DNA of 28,500 nt from Adiantum capillus-veneris (GCA_014529385.2 CM043961.1:13407478-13435977); one strand, 5' to 3'; counted from the stretch's first letter, positions 1 to 9,879 are shown. Notes: generated by a model from the letters alone, not told the origin. A program made the numbers and translations.

Positions 1-120
1 ACTTACGTTAAATTAGATTTAGGTTTATTTAAGTTAAATTAGATTAGATTTAGGTTTATTTTTAGTTAGATTTACGTTTATTTACGCTAGATTTAGATTT
101 ACGTTATATTAGATTAGATT
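1..120. repeat. AT-rich degenerate repeat (TTAGATTTA[G/C]GTTTA type), left block
   Basis: Short overlapping variants of a motif like TTAGATTTAGGTTTA and TTAGATTTACGTTTA recur here and again at 541-612 and 675-790. The block at 90-125 closely matches 567-608, so the two copies flank the HIPP fragment as direct repeats. They may be part of the left subterminal or internal repeat zone of the CACTA element. They are not exact plant telomere repeats (TTTAGGG). Confidence 0.55.
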
Positions 121-129
121 TAGGTCTCC

Positions 130-484
130 ATAGACTGCGATGCCTGCATGAAGCGGGTGAAGAAAGCCCTCAATGGAATATAGGGTATTGCTGCCTTCAC
201 TCATGGTGGGCTCCGTCGATCCAAAAGTACTGGTGAAATGTCTTCAGAAGATAGGGAAGAAGGTGGATCTTCAGGGCGGCAAGAGTCACTACATCCCCGA
301 CACAATGACCATCTAGACAACCTCTAGTCATTCAACAGCAACTTCAAAGTTAGTAACAAGAGCAAGAACGGTCCAAAGGGCCAATTGCTGTCGTCAGATG
401 TAGATGGAGATGAGGCAGCATCACCGCCGGAAGTTAACTCTCACATCTTTAGTGATGAGAATGCCAACTCTTGCCGAGTTATGT
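130..484 (+). pseudogene. Heavy-metal-associated (HMA/HIPP-type) gene fragment inside the CACTA element
   Basis: From 135 one frame reads a CDACMKRVKKALNGI segment, which has the CxxC metal-binding motif and following helix of plant HMA-domain proteins. It meets a stop (TAG) right after. In another frame, from about 210, it reads VDPKVLVKCLQKIGKKVDL, which matches the end of the HMA fold. The middle strands of the domain are missing and the frame is changed. A further open stretch to the TGA at 484 is rich in N, S, K and acidic residues, like HIPP linkers. Copper- or zinc-binding HIPPs carry one or two HMA domains and a C-terminal CaaX box; no CaaX box is seen here. The fragment is non-functional and was probably picked up by the transposon. 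The identification rests on motif recall, not on a search. Confidence 0.6.
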
Positions 485-540
485 GAAAAATTATGTGTTA
501 AATCAGTTTTAAGGTTCTTATAATCCCTATTAGTTTAGTT

Positions 541-800
541 CTTTGTTTTTAATATAACATAATTTACGTTAGATTTAGATTTATGTTATATTAGATTAGA
601 CTTAGGTTTACCCCCACACACAAGAAGAAGAGAGTTTTAACGTCGTAGGAAACTATCCCAAAAGACGTTAAAGATTAGGTTAGATGTAGACTTACGATAA
701 ATTAGATTTAGGTTTATTTTTAGTTAGATTTACGTTTATTTAGATTTACGCTTATTTACGTTAGATCGAGTCCACGCAAGAATTACTTACGGTTTAGGGT
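541..800. repeat. AT-rich degenerate repeats, right block
   Basis: This block holds two further clusters of TTAGATTTA(C/G)GTTTA-like motifs, at 541-612 and 675-790. They are separated by a short stretch with ACGTCGTAGG and AAAGACGTTAAAG. The 675-760 part resembles 1-90 in the order of its motifs. No open frame of note is present. Confidence 0.5.
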
Positions 801-950
801 TTAGAGTTAGACGAACAGTGAAAAGATCTACTGTGAAAAGATGTTAAGATGCTGTGAAGTGCTACAGCTAGAGAAGAGGCAAAGGGGTTTTGTCCACTAC
901 ATGCAGTATCATGTAGACGTGGGTCTGTAGATTTCTTGTACCCACAAATA

Positions 951-1047
951 TAGGTATTGACCAATAAAGACGAGATTATAACCCGGTGGTTCTGATCTCC
1001 GTGCACCTCTAGACCGAGGTGTGCGGGGATTGGACATGACTAGAGAA

Positions 1048-1054
<7 letters not shown>
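951..1054 (-). repeat. Inverted copy of the about 105-bp repeat core found at 6446 and 6702
   Basis: Read on the minus strand this segment runs CACATTCTCTAG, CCCCGCACACCTCGGTCTAG, AGGTGCACGGAGAT and ATAATCTCGTCTTTATTGGT, nearly the same as 6446-6551 and 6702-6806 on the plus strand. It carries an internal hairpin (CACCTC/GAGGTG). It lies inside the CACTA element, just upstream of the transposase gene, while the two other copies lie outside the right terminus. Confidence 0.75.

Positions 1055-1100
<46 letters not shown>
1052..1100. repeat. (GA)n microsatellite
   Basis: About 24 uninterrupted GA units sit directly upstream of the TNPD-like gene. They give rise to spurious repetitive open frames on the other strand. 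Confidence 0.95.
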
Positions 1101-1103
<3 letters not shown>

Positions 1104-1165
1104 GACGAAGAATGCCAATAGAATATTATATTTGTTGTCCAGGTTATAAGATTTTTATCCTCATT

Positions 1166-4118
1166 ATGAGTAGTGACGAGGATGTGGGACCGTCCAACCG
1201 AAACACCTATCTCTCAACGAGGGTCTTATGTCCTTGTAATCAATGCAAGCATACTGTGCGACGGACAAGAAGTGTTTCTTTGCAGCACGTTCGTGAATTT
1301 GGCGAGTTCGATCCATCTATTATAGATCGAGTTGTTGCCAATTATAACTCGTCGGACTCTGACGCTAGCCAACAAGTAGCAATCTTGCAACCCAATAGAC
1401 GTGTTCACAGGCGCTTTGGTCAAGCAGCATATGTGAGGCCACAAGATGTAGCCTTTGACAGCTCGGGGGATGATCATGCAGAGCACATTTCCAACGAGGC
1501 AATGTTTGAGCCCGAGATTGATGAAATGATTGAGACGATCATGGATTCAGAAAGGCTTATCTATGATGATATGAAAAGTGAAGCCGATACGTCATTGTAT
1601 AATGGAGCACGTATGTCTAGATTGAAAGCACTCCTGGTTCTTCTCAACATGCAGGCAAAGTTTGGATGGAGTGACACTAGCGTCACAGCGCTTTTCAGGT
1701 GATCTATTACAATTAGTTTACTTAAAAAAAACTCTAAATGTATAATGATCTGATAGATTTTTACACGATTGTATCGTATTTTTATGTTGTGTAGATTGCT
1801 TAAAGAGCACATACTACCAGCTGACAATGTGATGCCAGATTCCCGAGATGAAGCAAGAAAGATTTTGCGAAACTTGGGGATGGATTACAATTCTATCCAC
1901 TCTTGTCCTAATGACTGCATTCTTTTCAGAGGGCAATACATAGACATGGAGAAGTGTCCGAAATGTGATTCCGAAAGATATCGAGTAGATCTCCACGGGA
2001 CAAAAATTCCACAAAAGGTTTTGCGACATTTTCCTCTGCTTCCTCGCATCAAGCATTTCTTTGAATGTATGTCCATGGCCGCCCTAGCATCATGGCATGA
2101 GGAGAATAAATCTTCGGATGGTGTGCTACGAATTCCTGCAGATTGCGCAGCCTGGAAACATATAGATGAAACATGGTCGGATTTTGCCAGGGAAGCTCGA
2201 AATTTGCGCTTAGGCCTGGCTATGGATGGCGTAAATCCATTTGGTCAAAGATCAACATCTTACAGTGTATGGCCCGTTGTCATCGTCAACTACAACATTC
2301 CCCCGTGGTTGACTACAAAGAAGGGGCACCTATGGCTAAGCTTGATTGTGCCAGGGCGATATAAAGTGGAGAATATGGATGTGTATCTTCGTCCACTATT
2401 GGAAGAGCTACAACAATTGTGGATTGGCATAGAGGTGGTGGATATGAGCCGACACACAGGACGACGGAATCCTTTGATCAGAGGCATTCTAATGTGGACC
2501 ATGCATGACTATCCCGGGCTAACAGAATGCTCAGGTGATCTATTGACACTCCTCATTCAGACTCTGTAAATCTTGTTTTTTCCCATACTTGATCTATTAT
2601 CATGTGTATACATGCAGGGCTTCAAACAAGCGGATACAGAGCATGTGTCACATGTGGACCTAGACTAAATGCACGTAGGGCGCCCTCACTGAAGAAGCAA
2701 ATCTACGAAGGTCATCAAGCGTATCTTCCAGAGAATCATGTGTTACGCGACGGCTTTTTGGGAAGAGAGCCACCAAGGATGTCTGCACAAGCATGGTTAG
2801 AGCAGAAGGAGATGTGCGATGACGGATCGCCTCCAGGGATGAAGAGACTATCTCTATGGTACGAGTTACCATACTGGCCCCGACTCATGATCAATCACTT
2901 GCTCGATCCAATGCACATATTCAAGAATGTGGGTAATCTACTATGGGACCATCTGACCGGCAAGAAAGATACTTTGGGAGCCAGAGTTGACCTTAGAAAT
3001 GTGGATCGTATGGAGCAATATTGGCCGCAAACAGCGTCTGATGGATCGATAAAACTCCCTAAAGCACCATGGATTTTCACAGGAGCCCAAGAACGCAAAG
3101 TAAAAGAGACCATTCGATCTTTGCGGACCCCCACTGGCGTAATGCACTCGCTCCGAACAACATTCATGAGCCTACCAACATTCATGAGCTTAAGATGGTT
3201 GCACAACCAATTGAAAAGCGCACAACAATGCGGTGACGAAGTGACTAAGGAAGAGTGGGAGTACTCTCGGGGTTGCGCGACCAAGGTAAGTTTGCAATGT
3301 ACGACTAGCTAGTGACTTTATTTCTAAACGTTTGAACGGCCACTCATAATCTTTGTTCGTTGTAGTATAAGTCATACACAGCAGCATGGTGTAAAGGTCG
3401 ACATTTTAGGGTGGAACGGATCGACAAAAAGCGTTTTACTCAAGATTGTGGAATCATGGCAAAATTTGAACAGTCTAGTCGACGACGTTCCTCTGATGCA
3501 GATCCTGTGGTGGCGGAACTCACTTACTTTGGCACGCTACAAGAGATTTTGAGGATCGATTACAGAGGATTTTTTGTCGACTTGTTCGACGTGCAATGGT
3601 TCAAGATAATCATGGAGGGTCGCAACGCTACTGTGCGTAGAGGAGATTCTGGTTTTCTTGAGGTGGATTCTACTAAGAAATGGACTGACCTAAGAGACAC
3701 TTTCGTACTACCCAAGCATTGTGAACAAGTAAGTATGTAAATAGTTAACATCCCCTTTTACAAGTTATGTGCTTGAAAGCTCTCATGTTAAGTTATGTGG
3801 CTCTAGCAGGTAATATTTCATCCTACAAAGTCTACATCAAACTGGTGGTACGTCATAGAGGTAGCCCCTCGTAGTGCAAGGACGTATGAAGGCTACCATG
3901 TGCCAATCACAACGGCATCAATGGAGGAGATCAGAGAAGGTGCTCAATCAGAAGCCGCTGCGGTGGTGCCAGACGAGCATCAAGATGCTACTACTCTATA
4001 TGGGGTGCATGCAGAGGAGCTACAAAATGAAACAGAGGATATGTGTTTAAACGGAGAGCTCTATATAGATATAGGAAGTTATGCTGAGTTATGCGAGGAT
4101 GAGAGAGAGATCTCTTAA
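1166..4118 (+). CDS. TNPD/Tnp2-type CACTA transposase, five exons, DUF4218 segment absent
   Basis: This is the catalytic transposase that cuts CACTA termini. Exons inferred from GT-AG sites and frame continuity are 1166-1698, 1795-2534, 2618-3285, 3366-3728 and 3810-4118, about 870 aa; an in-frame ATG at 1112 would add 18 residues. Exon 1 carries a partial Transpos_assoc cysteine motif (LCPCNQCKH). Exons 2-3 carry the Tnp2 core: CPNDCILFRG with the CPKC pair, MDGVNPFGQRSTSYSVWPVV, the acidic MHDYPG, and DPMHIFKNV. Exons 3-5 carry the RWLHNQL stretch and a DUF4216-like end (KRFTQDCGIMAKFEQ, VDLFDVQWF, NWWYVIEVAPR). The DUF4218 region normally found between Tnp2 and DUF4216 is not there; the sequence passes from GVMHSLRT to RWLHNQL within about 20 residues, across an 18-bp in-frame duplication. 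The tail is acidic. All junctions keep frame, so the gene may still be expressed, but cutting activity is doubtful. Confidence 0.85.
3158..3189 (+). repeat. 18-bp in-frame tandem duplication in TNPD exon 3
   Basis: The 14-base string CAACATTCATGAGC occurs at 3158-3171 and again at 3176-3189, 18 bases apart, encoding the repeated TFMSL. It sits exactly where the DUF4218 domain should begin, so it may mark a deletion or repair junction. Confidence 0.9.
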
Positions 4119-4390
4119 AGCCACAAATATTGTATTTGAACAATTTTGCTCCGTGTTGTAAAAGCTCTGGCTCTCTAAGTACCTTCCATGGTGTATAACG
4201 CTCTTTTCTACTCGCGCTCACATCTTTTGATTGAAAATTCTGAGTTTTCGACTTGCCTCTTCTATCACTCAATTCATTGCGTCATTGTATTTATATGTGT
4301 AATTACGTCATTGTATTTAATGGTCTTTGCGTCATTGTCTACTCTATTCATTCAATATTAAGTTTAAATATTCGTGTGTTTAATGCAGGT

Positions 4391-5701
4391 ATGGATGATG
4401 AGGAGTTTCTTTCTTCTTTGTCACCGCAGCAGAGACAGTGGTACGTGGAGCATCATCGCTCTGGTGCATCATCGCGCGTTCCTACTCCATCCGCATCTCC
4501 CTCTCTTTCGGAGCATTCGGCGCGCTCCGAAGCTTCGGTGTCGACGAGACGATCTTCACACTCGTCTAGACACCGGCGCTCTAGTGGTGGCGGTGGCGGT
4601 GGCGGTTGTTGTGGCGATTCCGCCGCCGATGCCTCCACACCGCCTCGTGTTCGACGAGGCTCTTTACCCTCCCCTTCTTTGCCCGCCCCCACACCAGCCA
4701 TAGCATCGCCATCTAGGCCAGGTTTTGCGCGGCTGACTGTTCCTAGCAACTACAGACCTCTACCTACTCCGCCAGGAGCCACCCCACTCTCCTCGCTTCG
4801 GGGCCCAGACGCCAGTGGAGACATCTGACGTCCGTACCCCCATCGACACGCCGCTAGAGACCCCTGCCGGGACACCCAGGTTCACACGTCACCGGCCAGA
4901 GGGCTTGCCTTACTCCGTCGACTTCAGCGGTGGCATCATCATCGATGATGACGGCAAGAAGGTGATCTCGCGCATGCGTGGTCTTTGCTCTCAGCTGTTT
5001 AGACACTACATACTAAACAAATGGAGTGAAGTACCAAGTGATTTAAAAGCCAGAGTCATCAGCATACTTCATGATGAGTTTCCCGTTCCAACACGGGATC
5101 AGTGCTTCAATGAAGACCTGATGAAGATTCGAATGCGCGAATACTGCAAACACAAGCGTTCCGAAGTGCACAAAGCAATCAAGCATGGGTGGAACAGGCC
5201 AGATTGCCTGGCCAAAGAAGATTGGAAGAATGCGAAGAAAGCAGGGCACGAGAATCCCGACAAGTGGAAGCAACAAAAGGATGCAACCAAAGCGCGAGTA
5301 GAGGCAGGGAGCTCGCACCACTTGGGGAGCGGTGGATGGGCATCATTTGAGGCCGATTTTGTAAGTGTTTTCGCATTGCTCTTTATGTTCGATAGTTTAG
5401 GGTTTATGAGTTTTTTAATTCTAACATAATGAAATCTTTGTATGTTTTGACAGTGGTCGATGACAGGACGTGATCCCACACCGTACGAGCGCGAGTACGC
5501 AGGTAGGAAGGGCTTAAACGCCCTGATGGACATTCTCAGTTCTCGCGGCGGCATGGTTAGTATTAGGGTTTACTCTTTTCTATTTTTTGTATTGTTTTAT
5601 AAATGTCGTTATATGTTTATACTTACTGAAAGTTGTCTTATTGTCTTTTTTTGCAGAATCCGACAGATACGCCGCTTGGACGCGATGAGACGTCTGACTA
5701 G
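4391..5701 (+). pseudogene. TNPA-like (Transposase_24/Ptta En/Spm) second CACTA gene, frame break near 4704-4828
   Basis: This is the partner gene of CACTA elements; TNPA-type proteins bind subterminal repeats and hold the ends together. It starts at ATG 4391, just after an AATGCAG site that could close a 5'-UTR intron. The N-terminal part (to 4828) is low-complexity Ser/Pro/His with a Gly7 run. The conserved part is in a different frame, open from 4704, and runs to a donor at 5361. It contains FRHYILNKWSEVPSDLKAR, DLMKIRMREYCKHKRSEVHK, WKNAKKAGHENPDKW and the HHLGSGGWASFEADF motif typical of the family. Exons 5454-5555 and 5657-5701 follow in frame, with GT-AG introns of 93 and 101 bp, and end at TAG. 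The change of frame needs a one-base indel or an unseen splice; a 34-bp GT-AG candidate there is too short for a plant intron. Confidence 0.75.
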
Positions 5702-6061
5702 ACGACGTCAGTTTAGCTGTAGCTAGATAGCATTAGTTTAGGGTTTCTCATAGCTTATGTATCATGAGACGGATTTTATACGTCTTTTTGAACCATGTAT
5801 ATTATTACATTTGTCACCGCAGTTCATTTTGCCAATCAATTCTTTATGCCTATGATGTTGTACAATTGTCATTATTACATTTGCCAATCAATTCATTTTG
5901 CCTATGATGTGTACAATTGTCAATTTTACGCTTGTCAATGCGTCTTGTGCGTGACTATTTTGGGTCTATTATCTACCCTTGCACTTTTTAAAAAAGTGAA
6001 TCAAGTACAATATGGTTGATGGGTGGTAGGGCATTCAATGCCCTGTCACCAAAAAAAATTT
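5702..6061. repeat. 3' flank of the TNPA-like gene with a 52-bp tandem repeat (5828-5931)
   Basis: No gene is seen. The string TTTGCCAATCAATTC starts at 5828 and again at 5880, each followed by GCCTATGATG and TACAATTGTCA, giving two copies of a 52-bp unit. The rest probably serves as the 3'-UTR and spacer of the TNPA-like gene. Confidence 0.8.
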
Positions 6062-6250
6062 CTCTCGGGCGTCACTATAACCGTCGCTATTTATGGCTCT
6101 GGAGCGTCGCTATAAGCGTCGCTATAGACTTCTGTGTAAACGTCGCTATAATCGTCGCTATGAGCATCTCTATATAGCGATGCCTATAGCGTCGCATATA
6201 GAGACGCTCTCGTAGCGACGCTATTAGCGACGGTTTTAGCGACGCCAGGG
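6062..6250. repeat. CACTA right subterminal motif array (CGTCGCTATA / TATAGCGACG)
   Basis: About a dozen variants of CGTCGCTATA occur in plus orientation from 6066 to about 6165, then in inverted orientation (TATAGCGATG, AGCGACGC, AGCGACGG) up to 6250. The two halves can fold on each other. In the family such motifs are bound by TNPA-type proteins; that role is inferred here. Confidence 0.85.
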
Positions 6251-6298
6251 GTTATAAAAACCCAGTGTATTTCCGTCGCTAACAGCGTCACAAGAGCA

Positions 6299-6315
6299 CA
6301 CAACCTCTTGTAGTG
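6299..6315 (-). repeat. CACTA right terminal inverted repeat
   Basis: The minus strand reads CACTACAAGAGGTTGTG, the usual CACTA start. The next plus-strand bases, TGTG then TATTGAAGTC, match the start of the following repeat unit near 6574, which places the insertion boundary precisely at 6315/6316. Confidence 0.9.
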
Positions 6316-6960
6316 TGTGCTATTGAAGTCCGATTGCTTTATATTACTTCGTGTATCAAAGTCCGTTTGCGTTCTTTAAGTACACAAGTCATTTTCAAAG
6401 TTCATTTGCGTTTTTTCTACTATTATTTGCCACTAGCCTTAATGACCTCACATTCTCTAGCCATGCCCGATCCCCGCACACCTCGGTCTAGAGGTGCACA
6501 GAGATTAGCACCACAGGATAATAATCTCATCTTTATTGATCAATGACTATATATTAAGATTTTTGAAGTCTATGTGTGATATTGAAGTCTGATTGTGTTA
6601 TTTTACTTCGTGTATCAAAGTCCATTTGCGTTTTTGAAGTACACAAGTCATTTCTGAAGTCTGTTTTCGTTTTTTCTACTATTTGCCGCTAGCTCTAACA
6701 ACCTCACATTCTCTAGCCATGCCCAATCCCCGCACACCTCGGTCTGAGGTGCACGGAGATTAGGACCACAGGGTAATAATCTCGTCTTTATTGGTCAATG
6801 ACTATATAGTAGGATTTTTGAAGTCTGTGTGCGTTATTGAAGTCCGATTGCGTTATTGTACTTTGTTTATTAAAGTCCGTATGCATTTTTGAAGTACACA
6901 AGTCATTTTCAAATTTGCATTTTTTCTACTGTTTGCCACCTAACCCTAAGCCGCTAAACC
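6316..6960 (+). repeat. About 257-bp tandem repeat, two full units and one partial
   Basis: The anchor ATTGAAGTC(C/T)GATTG occurs at 6322, 6581 and 6836, giving periods of 259 and 255 bp. Each unit contains GAAGTCCGTTTGCG-type motifs, TACACAAGTCATTT, TTTTTTCTACTATTTGCC and the hairpin core CACACCTCGGTCT. The third unit stops near 6950 at CTAACCCTAAGCC. The CACTA element is inserted in this array. Confidence 0.85.
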
Positions 6961-7750
6961 TAAGAATGTGTATGAATTGCACATGGCTTACCATATTTGC
7001 TTGCTACTTTGAGTATGGATTTCCCATTTGCCTATTGATAGTTTGGGCAATCCATATGCATTTTTGTTAGCAGAAACGACAAACGAGTAAGCCATTTTTG
7101 AAGTCCGTTTGCATTTTTCTATAAAATATGTATACGGACTTCAAGGACTTCAAGAACATTTGCACCTATGGATGGTTAAGACAAGTGCACATCCCATTTT
7201 GAAGTCCGTCTTCATTTTAATCAATAAAAATGCAGACGGACTTCAGAAACGACTTGTGCACCTATTATTTTTGCTTCATGTTCTGTACACGGCTTTCCAT
7301 ATTTGCTTGCTACTTTGCATATGGATTTCCCATTTTAGTATTGATGGTTTGAACAAGCCATATGCGTTCTTTTTAGCACAAATGACAAGAGAGCAATCCG
7401 TTTCTAAAGTTCGTTTGCATTTTTTCCTTAAAATTGCATATAGACTTCAAGAACATCTTTCTATCTTTCCGTTTTTGCTAACAAGAATGCATATGGCTTG
7501 CCCAAACAAAAAACAAGCAAATATGTCAAGTGTGCAAGGCATTTTTATAGTCCGTTTGTGTTTTCTCTCTAAAAAACGTAGCCAAACTTCAGAAATGGCT
7601 TGCACACTTGCCATTTCTTCTAGGCACTATGCCTACTGCTTGCCCCAAGTGCACAAACGGTTTTTGAATTTTGTTTGTGTTTCCTTCTAGCCACTATGCC
7701 TAACCATGAGATTGATAACGCAGATCAATCTCATTGGTTAACCATAAGCT
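6960..7750. repeat. Degenerate dispersed repeats (GAAGTCCGTTTGCATTTT type)
   Basis: There is no convincing gene. Variants of GAAGTCCGTTTGCATTTT recur at about 7100, 7203, 7409 and 7550, often followed by an inverted ACGGACTTCA, alternating with TTTGCTTGCTACTTTG and GGATTTCCCATTT, each seen twice. It looks like an older, scrambled relative of the 257-bp repeat next door. Open frames here contain only repeat-derived peptide. Confidence 0.6.
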
Positions 7751-8270
7751 GATTTAGAGCGACCAAATCTAAAGCTGCTAACCCTAATCTACTTTAACCA
7801 ATCAAATTGCAAAGAACTAGAACCTAAGTGGCTAGCCATAAACGGCCTTAACTAGCCAAATTGTGAAAAACTAGAACCTAAGCGGCTAACCCTGAGTAGA
7901 TAAAAATATCCCAACTGCTCACTAAGCTAATTTAGAGTGGCCAAATCAAAAGTTGCTAACCCTTAGCCCTAAGAGATTTGAAACAGTCAAATTACGAAGA
8001 ACTAGAACCTAAGCGGCTACTCCTAAGCGGCGAAACACGACCAGCCCTAAGCGTCTTTGCAAGGTCAATTTTGAGCAATCGATAAAGCAAACATTGCTTT
8101 ACCTAAGCAACTAACCCTATGCAGACTGAAACAACCCAACCGCTTACGCTAAGTGGCTAATCCTAAGCCGATTACTGAAATGACTAAGCTAATGTGACAC
8201 TGAGCCGAGTTAGAGCGGCCAAATCAAAAGCCGCTAACCCTAAGGGGCTTGAAAAAGGTAAATTGTGAAG
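7750..8270. repeat. Degenerate repeat with CTAACCCTAAG motifs, about three units
   Basis: Three poor copies start near 7750, 7922 and 8203. Each runs GATTTAGAGCGGCCAAATC, AAAGCTGCTAACCCTAA and, in the first two, AAATTGCGAAGAACTAGAACC. The CCCTAA strings are spaced irregularly and are not telomere arrays. A 200-bp AT-rich stretch follows (8270-8470) in which nothing is recognised. Confidence 0.55.
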
Positions 8271-8472
8271 AGATTTGGCAACATAGCTTTGCCTCATCAT
8301 TACTTGCTTCCTTTACCTTCAAGTTGTTAGTTTGCAACATGTTGTTATATATGTGATAACACAAACTAATCAACACTAAAACCAGCTTTATAACTTGAAC
8401 ATTGTTACATTGACTATCATAACACCTACGATAAGCCACAATTTAAGATTTCCCCTTGGCTCTCTAAAATAT

Positions 8473-9480
8473 CGGGGCCGTCACAAAGCCTTTATTGGAT
8501 AGAAATAGCCAGGAATGTGAATAATAAGGGGCTCGTTCGAGTAGAGCAATTCTGGGATGGAAACAGGAAGTGCTAGAAAAGTGCTGACTCTTTAGCCATC
8601 CAATTTCAACTGAATGGCTTTGAGATCTTACTAGTCTACAGGGTGATGAAAGAGCTTGATAAGGTGGTGATGCCAATTTGTGAATCCAACTTTGATGTGA
8701 CGCTTCAAGATGGCCCGAGAGTTGCCTCTTTTGGAAACCACATTCTAAAGGCATTTACCATGCATTAATGCATGAGGCTAATTGGTGTAGCCCCCTCAAC
8801 AAATTATGGAAGAGGCACTCGATGGAAAAACGGAGGGAGGGAGTCATGGAGAACATCTAGAAGCCAAGGTGGCTTCAGTATATGAAGATATTTCAGTGAT
8901 GTGGGGTGCTCTATTGACACACATAAAGATACAACAAAGAGGAATTGGATCCGATCGTTGCTCTGGGTGTAGAATAGCTAGTGAAGACCTAGCCCACCTT
9001 TTCATGGGATGCCATGCAATCAGTGGCATGGCTAGGAAAATATGCAAGTGGATTCAAAGGACATGGCAAATTAAGTTCTTCAAGACTCATCTGTTCTTTG
9101 GTAGTAACAGGTTGGGAAGTCCTGCTCTTCTTGTCTGCACTCAAATAGTCAAGTACTACTTCTTTCACCATATTTGGCAAGCAAGGAACCGCCACGTGTT
9201 TGAGGGGGATCTAGCTGTGGCAAGCTTTTGTGAAATCATACAAGAGAGCAGAGTGACAATCCACATGATCGGAGGCAAACAAGCCTCAGAGGACTAGTCT
9301 AGAAGAATACATGTCATGATGACATCTTGTAATAAGTAAAGCCTAGGAGTAGTTGCGGTTTCTTTGTCAAGCAGAAAACTTGTAATCCTTTGATCCTCAA
9401 GCCTCGGTATGAGCTCGCGGTTGGTGTATATTTTTGATGTTCTGAATACTATCCACTCACAATTGTGAGTTTTGCAAAAG
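8473..9480 (+). pseudogene. LINE (non-LTR retrotransposon) 3' end, RVT zinc-binding region
   Basis: From about 8490 one frame gives LYWIEIARNVNNKGLVRVEQ and later LLVYRVMKELDKVV, like the segment after the RT core of plant LINEs. A frame break and stop lie near 8570 and 8765. The frame 8806-9297 carries a zf-RVT-like motif, CSGC...EDLAHLFMGC, followed by the tryptophan-rich WIQRTW and HHIWQARNRHVFEG, typical of the C-terminal end of plant LINE ORF2. It ends at TAG 9295-9297. The 180 bp after it (CTTTGATCCTCAAGCCTCGG) is probably the 3'-UTR. The RT and endonuclease domains are missing, as usual for 5'-truncated LINEs. Confidence 0.7.
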
Positions 9481-9738
9481 AAAAGATTCCCTCATAATTT
9501 TAAATTAAATTTTCATAAAAATGTAAAAATTTATAAATTTATAATGTGATTGTGTGTGCACGTAGTGTGTTTAATTATGTGTGTTTAATATATTGTTTAG
9601 TGTGCATTTTTATTTACTTGCATGCATGTTTATGTGAATGTGTGTGTGTATGTGTGTATGCAACAAAAGAGAAAGTTAGAGCACTCACATGCGGCCTATT
9701 TGAGCAAGAAAGACTTGGAAAAACGTCTTCAAACCTGC

Positions 9739-9741
<3 letters not shown>
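9481..9741. other. AT-rich and GT-rich spacer
   Basis: AT-rich sequence to about 9550 is followed by TGTGTG-rich stretches leading into the (CA)n tract. No gene is seen. Confidence 0.5.

Positions 9742-9805
<64 letters not shown>
9742..9805. repeat. (CA)n microsatellite
   Basis: About 32 CA units without interruption; they produce poly-His/Thr and Cys/Val open frames that are not genes. Confidence 0.95.
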
Positions 9806-9807
<2 letters not shown>

Positions 9808-9879
9808 TGTTACACACACATACACTAAATTGCACAAACCTACAAGGAAACTTGAAAAGAATCTCACATTGATGATGGG

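Larger units (their letters stand above)
1..6315 (+). mobile_element. CACTA (En/Spm) DNA transposon, left end outside window
   Basis: A CACTA-superfamily element is shown by three things in one orientation: a Tnp2-type transposase gene, a TNPA/Transposase_24-type gene, and a right terminus that reads CACTACAAGAGGTTGTG on the minus strand and ends at 6315. The last 250 bp hold many short motifs in direct and then inverted order, as expected for the subterminal TNPA-binding zone. No matching left terminus and no such motif cluster is seen in 1-1100, so the left end should lie before base 1. CACTA elements make a 3-bp target duplication; the bases after the terminus are TGT, but the partner cannot be seen. 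The element sits in a tandem repeat whose units resume at 6316. Confidence 0.85.

Noticed and set aside
4720-4755. A 34-bp GT-AG intron that could join the two TNPA frames
   Set aside because: It is shorter than any usual plant intron, so a one-base indel is more likely.
6313-7690. Open frames of 77-193 codons on the plus strand
   Set aside because: They follow the period of degenerate tandem repeats and have no conserved protein features.
6945-8245. Interstitial telomere repeats
   Set aside because: CCCTAA strings are isolated, irregularly spaced and embedded in a longer degenerate unit; there is no run of CCCTAAA.
9546-9872. Open frames around the CA repeat
   Set aside because: They consist largely of Thr-His or Cys-Val dipeptides made by the (CA)n tract.
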